The notes under the pieces were generated by a model that saw only the letters and a list, made by a program, of their open reading frames with translations, was not told where the DNA came from and did not search any database. Below are positions 1-7,777 of a stretch of 64,000 bases of DNA, piece after piece (positions within the stretch are counted from its first letter, which is position 1; each line of letters begins with the position of its first letter). Source of the stretch: Rhodospirillaceae bacterium (GTDB lineage Bacteria > Pseudomonadota > Alphaproteobacteria > Rhodospirillales > Rhodospirillaceae); assembly GCA_004297485.1 (NCBI GenBank), contig SCTM01000096.1, positions 1-64,000 on the forward strand, written 5' to 3'. The position numbers were made by a program, and so were the translations under genes.

Positions 1-357
1 GTCCAAATTCCGGAAGTGGGTTCACAAACCTACGCGATCGGGTCCCCCGAAGGCCAAGACTTCGAGGGCACCGTATCGGCGGGCATCGTCAGTGCCGTCC
101 GCGAATTCAATCACCAACAATTCGTACAGAGTGATGTCTCCGTCACCCATGGCAGCAGCGGCGGCCCGTTGCTGGATGGCAACGGCAATGTCATCGGGAT
201 TACCGACCTGAACGGCGATAGGAACGATAAGCCGGTCGGCCTTAACATGTTCATCCCCATTGCCGAAGCCCTGAACTCCGTCGGTGTTGTCGTGCAGCCG
301 CCGGAACCCACAAAACTTGCCGCGAAAGCAAGCACGCGGAAAAAGGCTACGCCTTAA
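1..357 (+). CDS. Trypsin-like (S1C) serine protease, C-terminal part
   Basis: The reading frame is open from base 1, so the gene starts upstream of the window and only its last 118 codons are visible; the GTG at 16 in the ORF track is not a credible start. The piece contains the serine-protease motif GSSGGPL followed by GNVIGIT, which is the catalytic Ser loop and the strand after it in HtrA/DegP-type proteases. There is no PDZ domain after the protease fold, only a basic tail ending KASTRKKATP. It is probably a periplasmic or membrane-anchored protease domain. The stop overlaps the convergent ELM1 gene by 4 bp. Confidence 0.8.
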   Translation, partial: VQIPEVGSQTYAIGSPEGQDFEGTVSAGIVSAVREFNHQQFVQSDVSVTHGSSGGPLLDGNGNVIGITDLNGDRNDKPVGLNMFIPIAEALNSVGVVVQPPEPTKLAAKASTRKKATP

Positions 358-1340
358 GGCGCCAATAAGCGCCTCACCGCCGCCGCAATCTCCGCCGCTG
401 CATTAAGCGGCGCGTAAGTCCACGTGGCATAGGTGCCATCAAGGGGCCGTGCATAACCGGCCGCATAGAGTTCCTGGTGCAGCCGCCGGTGCTTCGGCGC
501 AGTGATATCCACTGGCGCCGCGATGAACACCGGCTTGCCCGTGGCACAGGCCTCTGAGCACATGGACACAGAATCGCCGGTCACCACGACGGCGTCGGCA
601 AACGCCAGGAAACCCAAATAGGGATTTTCCCCGCCCTGCCCCCAGAAAAAGACCGAACGCGGTTCGGGCACCGTTTCGGTCAGAGCCGCTTCGGCGGGCT
701 TGCCGGTCCGGCGTGAGGTCGCGAGCATGATTGAACCACCGGCCGCACGCGCCATGGCCGCGACGCGCCGGCCCAGGTCGGCAGCGGTGGCCGTTGGAAA
801 TGGCCGGCGGTTGGTCGCTCCGCCCACCAGGAGGGCGATGCGCGGGCGCTGCAGACCGGCAAGCACCGGTTCCCATTTCGCCCGTGCCTGGACAAGGCCG
901 TCGGCTGTGATGCGGTTGGGCGCACCGGTCACCCGCAGCACGTTGGCAGCATCGCCGCCCGGCGTTGTGCAGTCGTGACGCGGCAGCGCGATAAGATCGA
1001 AGTCGGCCGCACCGGCGCGCCCCGGATGCATGACCTGGACCAGGATCACCGGATGCCCGGCCACCTGAGCCCCCTGGTGCTTGATCCAGCGCGCCACCGG
1101 CGCGCACCGCCGTCCGGCGCCAATCACCAGATCCGGCCACGGCGGAATGAGAGCCTCGCGGCTGGCGTCGTCGATGCCGAGAAGGCTCGCGCCGCGCAGC
1201 GCATTGGGTAACTTTGCCAGACCGTCATAGCGGAGGCGTTTCTCAATGAAAGGCCGCCCCAGACGTTCGGCGACGGCCAACGCCTGGGTCGCCGTACCGG
1301 GCCGGTCGTCGGTGAGGACCCAAATCGCGGACGCGGTCAC
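354..1340 (-). CDS. ELM1/GtrOC1-family putative nucleotide-sugar glycosyltransferase
   Basis: A 328-residue protein that starts with VLTDDRPGTATQALAVAERL and carries the family signature VTGDSVSMCSEACATGKPV at about residues 255-275. This is the ELM1 family, known from plant mitochondrial-fission proteins and common in alphaproteobacteria, with a GT-B-like fold and no firmly established bacterial substrate. The Asp-Ser...Ser-Glu segment would be the nucleotide-sugar site by analogy with MurG-type enzymes. Length is normal for the family. It is divergent from pyrE with about 117 bp between them. The family call is secure; the substrate is unknown. Confidence 0.8.
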   Translation of the reverse strand: MTASAIWVLTDDRPGTATQALAVAERLGRPFIEKRLRYDGLAKLPNALRGASLLGIDDASREALIPPWPDLVIGAGRRCAPVARWIKHQGAQVAGHPVILVQVMHPGRAGAADFDLIALPRHDCTTPGGDAANVLRVTGAPNRITADGLVQARAKWEPVLAGLQRPRIALLVGGATNRRPFPTATAADLGRRVAAMARAAGGSIMLATSRRTGKPAEAALTETVPEPRSVFFWGQGGENPYLGFLAFADAVVVTGDSVSMCSEACATGKPVFIAAPVDITAPKHRRLHQELYAAGYARPLDGTYATWTYAPLNAAAEIAAAVRRLLAP

Positions 1341-1457
1341 GGGTGGTCCGCCCGGCCGGCGCGGGATTGGGCGGCGACATGGCCCAACTTCGCGGTTGAG
1401 GTCGGGCGGTCGAAGCCATAAACAGGAGCGGCTTCACCAACTTTCGGCGGATCGACC

Positions 1458-2147
1458 ATGACTCATTCTCCGCGTAGCGCCCGGCAACAGGCTGGAGGGC
1501 GCATCGTCGCCGACATCCTGCTTGAGATCAAAGCCGTCAATTTCCGGCCCGAGCAACCCTACACCCTCACGGCCGGCTGGGCCTCACCGGTTTATATCGA
1601 CTGCCGAAAACTGATTTCATATCCACGGGCCCGGCGCAAGATTACCGAACTGGCGCGCGTCGAGATCGAGGAATCGGTCGGCCACGAGAGCCTGGAAGCC
1701 GTGGCCGGCGGCGAGACAGCAGGAATTCCATATGCCGCGTGGATTTCCGATGCGCTCATGCTGCCCATGCAGTACGTCCGCAAAAAGCCGAAGGGGTTCG
1801 GCCGCATGGCCCAGATCGAGGGCGACCTCGGCGAAGGCCAGCGCGTGATCCTGGTGGAAGACTTGGCCAGCGACGGCGGTTCAAAGCTGCTGTTCGTCAA
1901 CGCTCTGCGTACGGCTGGCGCGCGCTGTGACCACTGCTTCGTTGTGTTTTTCTATGGCGCTTTTCCGGGCGCCGTAGAGAGCCTGGCCAAAGAGGGTATC
2001 GCTCTGCACTATCTCTGCACCTGGCACGACGTGCTGGCGGCGGCGAAAGCCGGTGGATATTTCACGCCCGACGCCATCGCCGGGGTCGAAGCGTTTCTCG
2101 CCAACCCGGTCGCGTGGTCGGCCGCCCACGGCGGCAAGGGCGCTTAG
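1458..2147 (+). CDS. pyrE: Orotate phosphoribosyltransferase
   Basis: A 229-residue PyrE, which converts orotate and PRPP to OMP in pyrimidine synthesis in the cytosol. The N-terminal segment FRPEQPYTLTAGWASPVYID and the PRPP loop VILVEDLASDGGS (about 130-142) match the alphaproteobacterial form, in which the usual DDVxTxG loop is replaced by EDLxxDGGS. The start ATG at 1458 begins a normal-length protein. No other pyrimidine gene is adjacent, and the next gene downstream is a convergent receiver protein 20 bp away. Confidence 0.93.
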   Translation: MTHSPRSARQQAGGRIVADILLEIKAVNFRPEQPYTLTAGWASPVYIDCRKLISYPRARRKITELARVEIEESVGHESLEAVAGGETAGIPYAAWISDALMLPMQYVRKKPKGFGRMAQIEGDLGEGQRVILVEDLASDGGSKLLFVNALRTAGARCDHCFVVFFYGAFPGAVESLAKEGIALHYLCTWHDVLAAAKAGGYFTPDAIAGVEAFLANPVAWSAAHGGKGA

Positions 2148-2167
2148 AGCTTCAGGCCGAGAACTTC

Positions 2168-2608
2168 CTATACGGCCACAGTCGCCAGACGATCGAGGAC
2201 GTGAACCAGGTCGGCACTTGCGAAAGGCTTGAGCAGGAGTGGAAAGCCGTCCGAACAGTCGCTGTCGGGCAGAGCGAATTCCTGATACCCCGTCATCAGC
2301 GCAATTCCTATCGCGGGCCAAAGACTACGCACCTGCTCTGCCAGCATCATGCCCGTGACCCGGCCCGTCAACATGATGTCGGCAAGGAGATATTCGAAGA
2401 CATTACCCGCCGTCAACACGGCCATGGCATCCTTCGCGCTGGACACGCCGACGACGGAATAACCCAGCCTGACGAGTCGGCGCGTCACGGCCGCCAGCAC
2501 CAGGTCGTCGTCTTCGACGACGAGAATGCGTGACGAACCATCTCCAGCATGCTCTGGCGTGCTCGCGCGATGGCCCGGTTGCAGCTTGTGCACTTGATCG
2601 CAATTCAT
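2168..2608 (-). CDS. Stand-alone response regulator receiver protein
   Basis: I take the ATG at 2608 because a GGGGA ribosome site lies about 8 nt upstream; the ORF track extends to 2638. The 146-residue product is a single REC domain after a ~26-residue leader. The acidic pocket is EDDD (32-35), the phospho-acceptor is Asp77 in LLADIML, the switch region is MTGY and the conserved Lys is in LLLKPFA (127). There is no output domain, so it probably works in a phosphorelay or by protein contact. The adjacent histidine kinase gene is on the same strand 110 bp upstream, but it has its own OmpR partner. Confidence 0.82.
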   Translation of the reverse strand: MNCDQVHKLQPGHRASTPEHAGDGSSRILVVEDDDLVLAAVTRRLVRLGYSVVGVSSAKDAMAVLTAGNVFEYLLADIMLTGRVTGMMLAEQVRSLWPAIGIALMTGYQEFALPDSDCSDGFPLLLKPFASADLVHVLDRLATVAV

Positions 2609-2717
2609 TGAACAGTCCCCGCTCGCGCGTATTCCCATCTCGGTGAATACTCATAAGCAGGGCGGGTAGCTCAGAAAATTGGGAGATGTGCGTACGTAAA
2701 TATACGTAGACGCGGCC

Positions 2718-4253
2718 TTACACGCCCTTCATGGGCAACGTAGTCCGTACCCGCAAGCCGGGGGCCGCGCGCGAAACGATTTCCACGTCCCCGCCCATGC
2801 CGCGAACGATATTGCGCGCTATGGTCAGACCGAGACCAGTACCGCCGGTTTCCCGCGAACGCGAGGCCTCGAGGCGGATAAACGGCGCGAACACCCGTTC
2901 ACGTTCGCCTTCAGGAATGCCTGGGCCGTCATCGTCGACTACGATTTCGATGACATCTGCTATCTGGCGCAAGGTAACGCGCGCACGCACGCCGTATTTG
3001 ACCGCATTGTCGACCAGATTGGTGACCGCGCGTTTCAGTGCGATTGGCCTCCCCTTAACGTCCAGTCGCGCCGAACCGTAGTAGGTCACGTCATGTCCGG
3101 CAGCGCGCCCATCGGCAGCGACGGTTGCCAGAAGCATTGCGACATCAAAAGATTCGATTGGTTCATTCGATGCGTCGTCGCGGGAAAACGCCAGCGTCGC
3201 CGCGATCATCGCCTCCATTTCCTCCAGATCGTTCAGCATCTTGTCACGCTGACCGTCGTCTTCGACGAATTCCGCCCGCAGGCGGAGGCGGGTGATCGGT
3301 GTGCGCAAATCGTGGGAAATCGCCGCCAGCATCTGGGTACGATCCTGAATGAACCGCTGGAGACGTTCCTGCATTTTGTTGAACGCCGCCGCCGCCCGCC
3401 GGACCTCCCGCGGACCGCTTTCATCGAGCGGTGCGGCATTGACATCGACACCGAGACGCTCGGCGGCGGCTGTGAACAACGCCAATGGCCTGAACGCACG
3501 GGAGACCCCCATCAATGCGCCTATGCCGACGAGCAATGAAAAAAGGCTGAGAGATAGAATCGGTGTTCGAGGTGATTGCGTATCTTCAAGATTGAGCAGC
3601 ACGCGCGCATTGAACCACGTGTTTTCGGCGAATTTGATCGAAACCCTGAAATTGCCCTGCGCCGGAAAAATCTGCGGCCCGTCGCCCTGCATCATCATGA
3701 AGAGACGCAATTGCCGTTGTTCGGGCGTGAGGTTCTCGAACGGAGTCTGAGGGCGGCCATCGGGACCAACGCCCGGCGTCGGCGGCGGTGTGGACGGAAT
3801 CTCGATCTGATCGCCGTTTTGCGGCGCGGGCTCCACGGTGACCGAACCGATCTCGGAGGGATGGGCAACGGTAACACGACTGTCGACACGGATTTCCGTA
3901 CCGGCGGCAAACTCACCCTCGAGGGCCCGGCGTACCACGCGCGAACTTAGACTATTGTCGGGGGCGATCACCAACGGTAGCGGTGTAATGACCATGCGCA
4001 TGGTCGGCGAGTTGAGCCGCCGCAGCAGCAGCAGACGATTCTCCGGCCGTTCCCGCTCGATCAAGCGCTTGATCGTGATGATCTGATCTGCCGCCTTGCC
4101 GGCAGCGGCGGTAATTCCGGCATCGCTGCGGTTCACGAAAAGATAGATCAAGACCGTGGTCGCCATCAGAATGACGACGCCGATCAGGAGCGTGAACACG
4201 CCCCACGCCAATGTGTCGGGCAGAATTCGCGGCCGACGCCGCGCGTCAACCAC
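2718..4253 (-). CDS. EnvZ-like sensor histidine kinase
   Basis: Inner-membrane kinase of about 511 residues. The GTG at 4253 overlaps the end of the upstream regulator by 8 nt and is a better start than the track's 4289. Order, in track numbering: TM1 (~31-52), a long periplasmic region with a proline-rich stretch (~165-190), TM2 (~243-262), HAMP, the DHp box ISHDLRTP (His326), N box NLVDNAVKYG, G1 DDDGPGIP and G2 GTGLGLTIA. All catalytic boxes are intact. It is translationally coupled to the OmpR-type regulator and presumably phosphorylates it. The stimulus is unknown; a divergent PepSY protein is the likely target or modulator. Confidence 0.88.
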   Translation of the reverse strand: MVDARRRPRILPDTLAWGVFTLLIGVVILMATTVLIYLFVNRSDAGITAAAGKAADQIITIKRLIERERPENRLLLLRRLNSPTMRMVITPLPLVIAPDNSLSSRVVRRALEGEFAAGTEIRVDSRVTVAHPSEIGSVTVEPAPQNGDQIEIPSTPPPTPGVGPDGRPQTPFENLTPEQRQLRLFMMMQGDGPQIFPAQGNFRVSIKFAENTWFNARVLLNLEDTQSPRTPILSLSLFSLLVGIGALMGVSRAFRPLALFTAAAERLGVDVNAAPLDESGPREVRRAAAAFNKMQERLQRFIQDRTQMLAAISHDLRTPITRLRLRAEFVEDDGQRDKMLNDLEEMEAMIAATLAFSRDDASNEPIESFDVAMLLATVAADGRAAGHDVTYYGSARLDVKGRPIALKRAVTNLVDNAVKYGVRARVTLRQIADVIEIVVDDDGPGIPEGERERVFAPFIRLEASRSRETGGTGLGLTIARNIVRGMGGDVEIVSRAAPGLRVRTTLPMKGV

Positions 4254-4989
4254 GCACGACCTCGGCGGTAAACATATAGCCGCCGCCACGTACGGTCTTA
4301 ATCAGGGTCGGATTCTTCGCGTCAACTTCGATCTTACGGCGCAGACGCCCGACCTGAACATCCACTGAACGGTCGAACGGAATGGCGGCGCGCCCGCGCG
4401 CCATGTCGAGCAGCTGATCGCGGTTGAGTACACGCCGCGGATGTTCGACAAACGCAATCAGAAGATCATATTCGCCAGCGGTGAGAGGAATCAGTTCATA
4501 CTGGCGTCGCAGGGTCCGCGTCGCCTGTTCAAGCTCGAACTCGGCGAACGTGAGCTTCTCCGCGCCGACATCGGCCGCGGTCGGCACCGGCGGGGCCGAC
4601 ACACGCCGCAGCACGGCCTTGATTCGGGCAGCCAACTCGCGGGGATTGAACGGCTTGGCGATGTAGTCATCGGCGCCCACTTCAAGGCCGATGATTCGAT
4701 CCACGTCCTCGCCCATGGCGGTAAGCATAATGATCGGAACGAAGGAATCCGCCCGCACGCGCCGGCAAAGCGTCAGTCCGTCATCACCCGGCAGCATGAG
4801 ATCGAGAACAACAAGATCAATCGCCCAATCTTTCAAGGCTTGATCCATCTCGCGACCATCCTTCGCCGTGGTGACGCGGAAGTCATGCTTGCTCAAGAAG
4901 CGGCTTAGAAGATCGCGGATCTCATTGTCGTCATCGACAATGAGAACATGGGGCTTGGGAGTCTCGGAAACAGTCTGCACGGGCAACAC
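4246..4989 (-). CDS. OmpR-family response regulator
   Basis: A 247-residue regulator with an N-terminal REC domain (acidic pocket VDDDNE at 18-23, phospho-acceptor Asp63 in VVLDLMLPGDDG, Lys112 in AKPFNP). A C-terminal winged-helix DNA-binding domain includes EYDLLIAFVEHPRRVLNRDQLL and ends VRGGGYMFTAEVVRG. It is the first gene of a two-gene operon with the kinase (8-nt overlap). It faces a 407-bp spacer holding a paired-hairpin repeat and three GTTACA half-sites of the kind bound by OmpR-type regulators, so autoregulation and control of the divergent gene are plausible inferences. Confidence 0.92.
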   Translation of the reverse strand: MLPVQTVSETPKPHVLIVDDDNEIRDLLSRFLSKHDFRVTTAKDGREMDQALKDWAIDLVVLDLMLPGDDGLTLCRRVRADSFVPIIMLTAMGEDVDRIIGLEVGADDYIAKPFNPRELAARIKAVLRRVSAPPVPTAADVGAEKLTFAEFELEQATRTLRRQYELIPLTAGEYDLLIAFVEHPRRVLNRDQLLDMARGRAAIPFDRSVDVQVGRLRRKIEVDAKNPTLIKTVRGGGYMFTAEVVRG

Positions 4990-5007
4990 CTCGGTTTCTA
5001 TCGCGCG

Positions 5008-5175
5008 CTAGTGGTCCGATTCTAACATTCGCATCCCGGTTCGGCAGGCCGTCTTGCGAATGTTAGAATCAACCGACCACTAGCAACTATTTGAATCTCA
5101 TGGGGCGTTGGATTTGACATTCGCTTCACAGTCCTGCGGCTGGCGGGATAGCGAATGTCAAATCCGCTCCACGAG
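5008..5175. repeat. Paired-hairpin intergenic repeat, copy A
   Basis: Two long inverted repeats in tandem. Hairpin 1: arms 5008-5033 (CTAGTGGTCCGATTCTAACA...) and 5055-5083 (...GACCACTAG). Hairpin 2: arms 5097-5125 (...GGATTTGACATTCGCT) and 5150-5175 (AGCGAATGTCAAATCCGCTC). A linker of about 14 nt (5084-5096) separates them. The linker and its flanks (ACTAGCAAnnATTTGAATCT) recur between the two hairpins at 13179-13349, so this is one composite element. It lies just upstream of the OmpR-type gene and shares the spacer to 5396 with the GTTACA sites; it could act as a terminator or mRNA stabiliser, or be a passive mobile repeat. Confidence 0.8.
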
Positions 5176-5264
5176 AGTGTAGCAATCGACTGCGACATCT
5201 TGGAAGCACGACACAACATGACATAACAGCAATTCCGCAACATCGTGTAAGCCTACGGCTAAGG

Positions 5265-5313
5265 GTTACATGACGTTACACTTTTTAACGCCGGAGGACA
5301 TTGGAGCGTTACA
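5265..5313. promoter_or_regulatory. Candidate OmpR-type regulator binding sites (GTTACA repeats)
   Basis: GTTACA occurs at 5265-5270 and again at 5275-5280, a 10-bp head-to-tail period typical of sites bound by tandem winged-helix OmpR-family dimers. A third copy is at 5308-5313. They lie between the divergent two-component operon and the PepSY gene, about 85-130 bp before the latter's ATG. The assignment is by pattern only. Confidence 0.45.
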
Positions 5314-5396
5314 GGTAGCGTCCTAAATGCACCCCGTCACGCTGCAAGGCAAAAAGCGCGACGTATGACGGCTTTTCCGCAGCAAAGGACTACCTC

Positions 5397-6143
5397 ATGA
5401 GTCGGACTTTGAAGTTGGGGGTATCTAGGCATCCGCTTTTGATCGCCATCGCGGTCGCGGGCGCACTCTCAGCAGGGATCATGACGATCAACACGGTCAA
5501 GTCCGCCGAGCCGGATTCCGCCATGCCGTCCACGCACCACGAGCGTGGTCGCGCCGATGGCCACATGGATCGATGCGCCATGATATCCGCATACATGAGC
5601 CACATCGACAAGAAGCTGTCGCCCGATCAGGTTCATGACATCGTCGCCGGTCGTCTGGCCCAGTTCGGCGAAGGAACCCTCAAGGTCGGTAAAATCACGA
5701 CCAAGGAACCCGGTGTTGTATCGGTGGAGATCGACACCACCTCTGGTTCTCTTGTGACCACCCGTGAGATTTCGACCAAGACCGGCTTTCCGGCTGATCT
5801 CGAAAGACGTTGCGAGGAACACGCCGACGAGATCGACGGCGATGGGCCTATGGGCCACGGCGGCATGGAACGCTTTGCTGTGCATGATCACATGTTGGGC
5901 GGGTTGGGCGGCATGGGCTTGGCCGGCGGCGAACATGGGCGCGATTTAAATCTCAACGTCGATCAGGTGAAAAAACTCGCCGATGCGGCCCTCATTCTCG
6001 TTGGCAATCCGCGCCTCAAAGTCGGTGCCGTGAAGGAAAAGGATGGCGACACCGTCACCGTCGATGTCGTCACGGTTGATAATGCCTTGGTCTTACATCG
6101 GGAGGTCGATCGCCATACCGGGCGCATCCATCGCGCCATCTAG
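5397..6143 (+). CDS. Secreted protein with two PepSY-like repeats and a His/Met/Gly-rich linker
   Basis: A 248-residue protein with an N-terminal signal or anchor segment (LIAIAVAGALSAGIMTI) and an AAAGGA ribosome site. Two related segments, starting LSPDQVHDIVAGRL and LNVDQVKKLADAAL, both continue with LKVG, an acidic turn, V-x-V-strands and REVD/REIS-x-x-TG, as in PepSY domains. Between them is a Gly/His/Met-rich stretch (GHGGMERFAVHDHMLGGLGG), and HHERGRADGHMD lies near the N terminus, which suggests metal binding but does not prove it. It is divergent from an OmpR/EnvZ-type pair, which may regulate it. Followed by a strong terminator at 6222-6261. The exact function is unknown. Confidence 0.7.
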   Translation: MSRTLKLGVSRHPLLIAIAVAGALSAGIMTINTVKSAEPDSAMPSTHHERGRADGHMDRCAMISAYMSHIDKKLSPDQVHDIVAGRLAQFGEGTLKVGKITTKEPGVVSVEIDTTSGSLVTTREISTKTGFPADLERRCEEHADEIDGDGPMGHGGMERFAVHDHMLGGLGGMGLAGGEHGRDLNLNVDQVKKLADAALILVGNPRLKVGAVKEKDGDTVTVDVVTVDNALVLHREVDRHTGRIHRAI

Positions 6144-6221
6144 GTAGATAACGGCAGGTCCAGCCAAATTCGGAACGCCCCTCCGTTCCGGCATCTCCCC
6201 CTCGCGATGAGGCTGGACCTT

Positions 6222-6261
6222 ATCCCGGGCGGTTGCCCCCGACCGCCCGGGATTCTCTTTT
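6222..6261 (+). terminator. Rho-independent terminator after the PepSY gene
   Basis: Perfect 12-bp stem ATCCCGGGCGGT / ACCGCCCGGGAT with an 8-nt loop, followed by TCTCTTTT. It is oriented to stop transcription of the PepSY gene. Confidence 0.85.
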
Positions 6262-6272
6262 CAAGCACGTAG

Positions 6273-6288
6273 ACATCTTATAAGATGT
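6273..6288. promoter_or_regulatory. Perfect 16-bp palindrome upstream of the radical SAM gene
   Basis: ACATCTTATAAGATGT is a perfect 16-bp palindrome located just after the terminator and 17-50 bp before the candidate starts of the next gene. It has no T-tract and is AT-rich, so a protein operator is more likely than a terminator. I do not recognise the cognate regulator. Confidence 0.4.
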
Positions 6289-6304
6289 TCTTGTTTTGTT
6301 CTTT

Positions 6305-7474
6305 ATGGCAGCTTATGCTTGGTTCATGAGAACCATGCAGGCCTCGCCCAGCGGCCCGACGGCTCCCCCATGGGAGGGTGCGGTCCAACCTCATCCCGAC
6401 GCCCGGAGGGGCCGCGGGGCCGTCAGCAATGCCGTAAGCCGTTACGAGCGGGCGACCCGGGAGACCTGCGATGACGGCTGGGACAATCTAGACGCCCCGC
6501 CACCGCCCCTGCGAACAACCGTACAGGCCGATTCAACGCGTACGGTCATCACCCGCAACCAGTCGCCGGATTTGCCGTTCGACCGCTCGATCAATCCCTA
6601 CCGTGGCTGCGAACACGGCTGCAGCTACTGTTTCGCACGCCCGACCCATGCCTATCTCGGGCTTTCGCCGGGCCTCGATTTCGAGACCCGGATTTTTGCC
6701 AAACCCGATGCGGCGGCCTTGCTCGAGACGGAGTTGCGCGCGCGCCGGTATCAATGCAGGCCCATGGCCATGGGAACCAACACCGACCCTTACCAGCCGG
6801 TGGAGCGGCACTACGGCATTACCCGCGACGTGCTAAAAGTTCTCGCCCGATTCCACCACCCATTAAGCATTGTCACCAAATCAGCGTTGGTCATGCGCGA
6901 TATCGACATTCTCGCGCCCATGGCCGCGCGCGGCTTGGTCCGGGTCGGCCTTTCCATCACCACGCTTGATCGCCACCTTGCCCGCAAGATGGAACCAAGG
7001 GCATCCACGCCCGGACGGCGGCTTGTGGCGCTCAAGGCCCTGAGCGAGGCCGGTATTCCAACCATGGTGATGTTTGCGCCGGTGATCCCCGGTCTCAACG
7101 ACCATGAACTTGACGCCGTGCTATCCGCGGCGCGAGCGGCAGGCGCCAACGCCGCCGGTTATGTCGCCCTACGGCTACCGCTTGAGGTCAAGGATCTGTT
7201 CCGGGAATGGCTGGCGGACGCCGTCCCGGAGCGGGCCGGCCGGGTGATGAGCTTGATCAGGAACATGCGCGGCGGCAAAGACTACGACCCATCGTGGCAA
7301 TCGCGCATGCGCGGGACCGGCCCCATTGCCGACACCATCCGTGATCGCTTCAGGCTCGCGCGCAAGCGTCTCGGGTATGCCGAGCATTCACCGGAACTGG
7401 ATTGCTCCCAGTTCCACATTCCCCATGCGCCATCGCCGATTCCCGATCAAGACCGTCAAATGTCGCTGTTCTAG
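6305..7474 (+). CDS. PA0069/SplB-type radical SAM protein
   Basis: About 389 residues. The radical SAM cluster motif CEHGCSYCFA (CxxxCxxC) follows DRSINPYRG, the arrangement of the PA0069/Rv2578c family, relatives of spore photoproduct lyase. Further marks are MAMGTNTDPYQPVERHYG and VSLSITT-type strands of the TIM barrel. The substrate of this family is not established. The start is uncertain: TTG 6296, ATG 6305, 6326 and 6335 are in frame and none has a good ribosome site; the conserved region begins about 75 residues in. Its TAG stop is supplied by the CTAG border of the repeat at 7471-7599. Confidence 0.82.
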   Translation: MAAYAWFMRTMQASPSGPTAPPWEGAVQPHPDARRGRGAVSNAVSRYERATRETCDDGWDNLDAPPPPLRTTVQADSTRTVITRNQSPDLPFDRSINPYRGCEHGCSYCFARPTHAYLGLSPGLDFETRIFAKPDAAALLETELRARRYQCRPMAMGTNTDPYQPVERHYGITRDVLKVLARFHHPLSIVTKSALVMRDIDILAPMAARGLVRVGLSITTLDRHLARKMEPRASTPGRRLVALKALSEAGIPTMVMFAPVIPGLNDHELDAVLSAARAAGANAAGYVALRLPLEVKDLFREWLADAVPERAGRVMSLIRNMRGGKDYDPSWQSRMRGTGPIADTIRDRFRLARKRLGYAEHSPELDCSQFHIPHAPSPIPDQDRQMSLF

Positions 7475-7599
7475 AGAAAAATTTGATGAGGTTAAATCTC
7501 CTCCTCACCGCCTCGCTCCGCTCGGCACCCTCTCCCCGTTGGGGAAAGGGTTGGGGCGAGGGGGAAGACCTGCTTCAACACGAAATAATCAAGCTCTAG
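7471..7599 (+). repeat. 129-bp CTAG-bounded intergenic repeat, copy 1
   Basis: A 129-bp element starting CTAGAG and ending CTCTAG. Its reverse complement occurs at 44179-44307, also exactly 129 bp, with roughly 90% identity by eye. The middle holds the C/G-rich inverted repeat CCCTCTCCCCGTTGGGGAAAG. The left border overlaps the stop codon of the radical SAM gene. From here to 7777 I see no gene or RNA, only short inverted-repeat sequence around 7712-7757. Confidence 0.88.
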
Positions 7600-7777
7600 C
7601 GCGCTTGTGATTCACCGTAGGTTGATCGCGCGTCGATCCGTCGCCTATAAAATTTTCGCGGCAGAACGTACTAAATTCTGGAGTTGCCACGTCGCACGAT
7701 TCAACACCCGGAAATGGCCGGCGCCCGCGGCGCGCGGGCTGTTTCAGCTTCGGCCATGTTGGGATTTAACCTCAGGA

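Noticed and set aside
5022-5243. 73-residue ORF in the spacer upstream of the OmpR-type gene
   Set aside because: It is made of the arms of the paired hairpins (copy A), so its coding appearance comes from the repeat.
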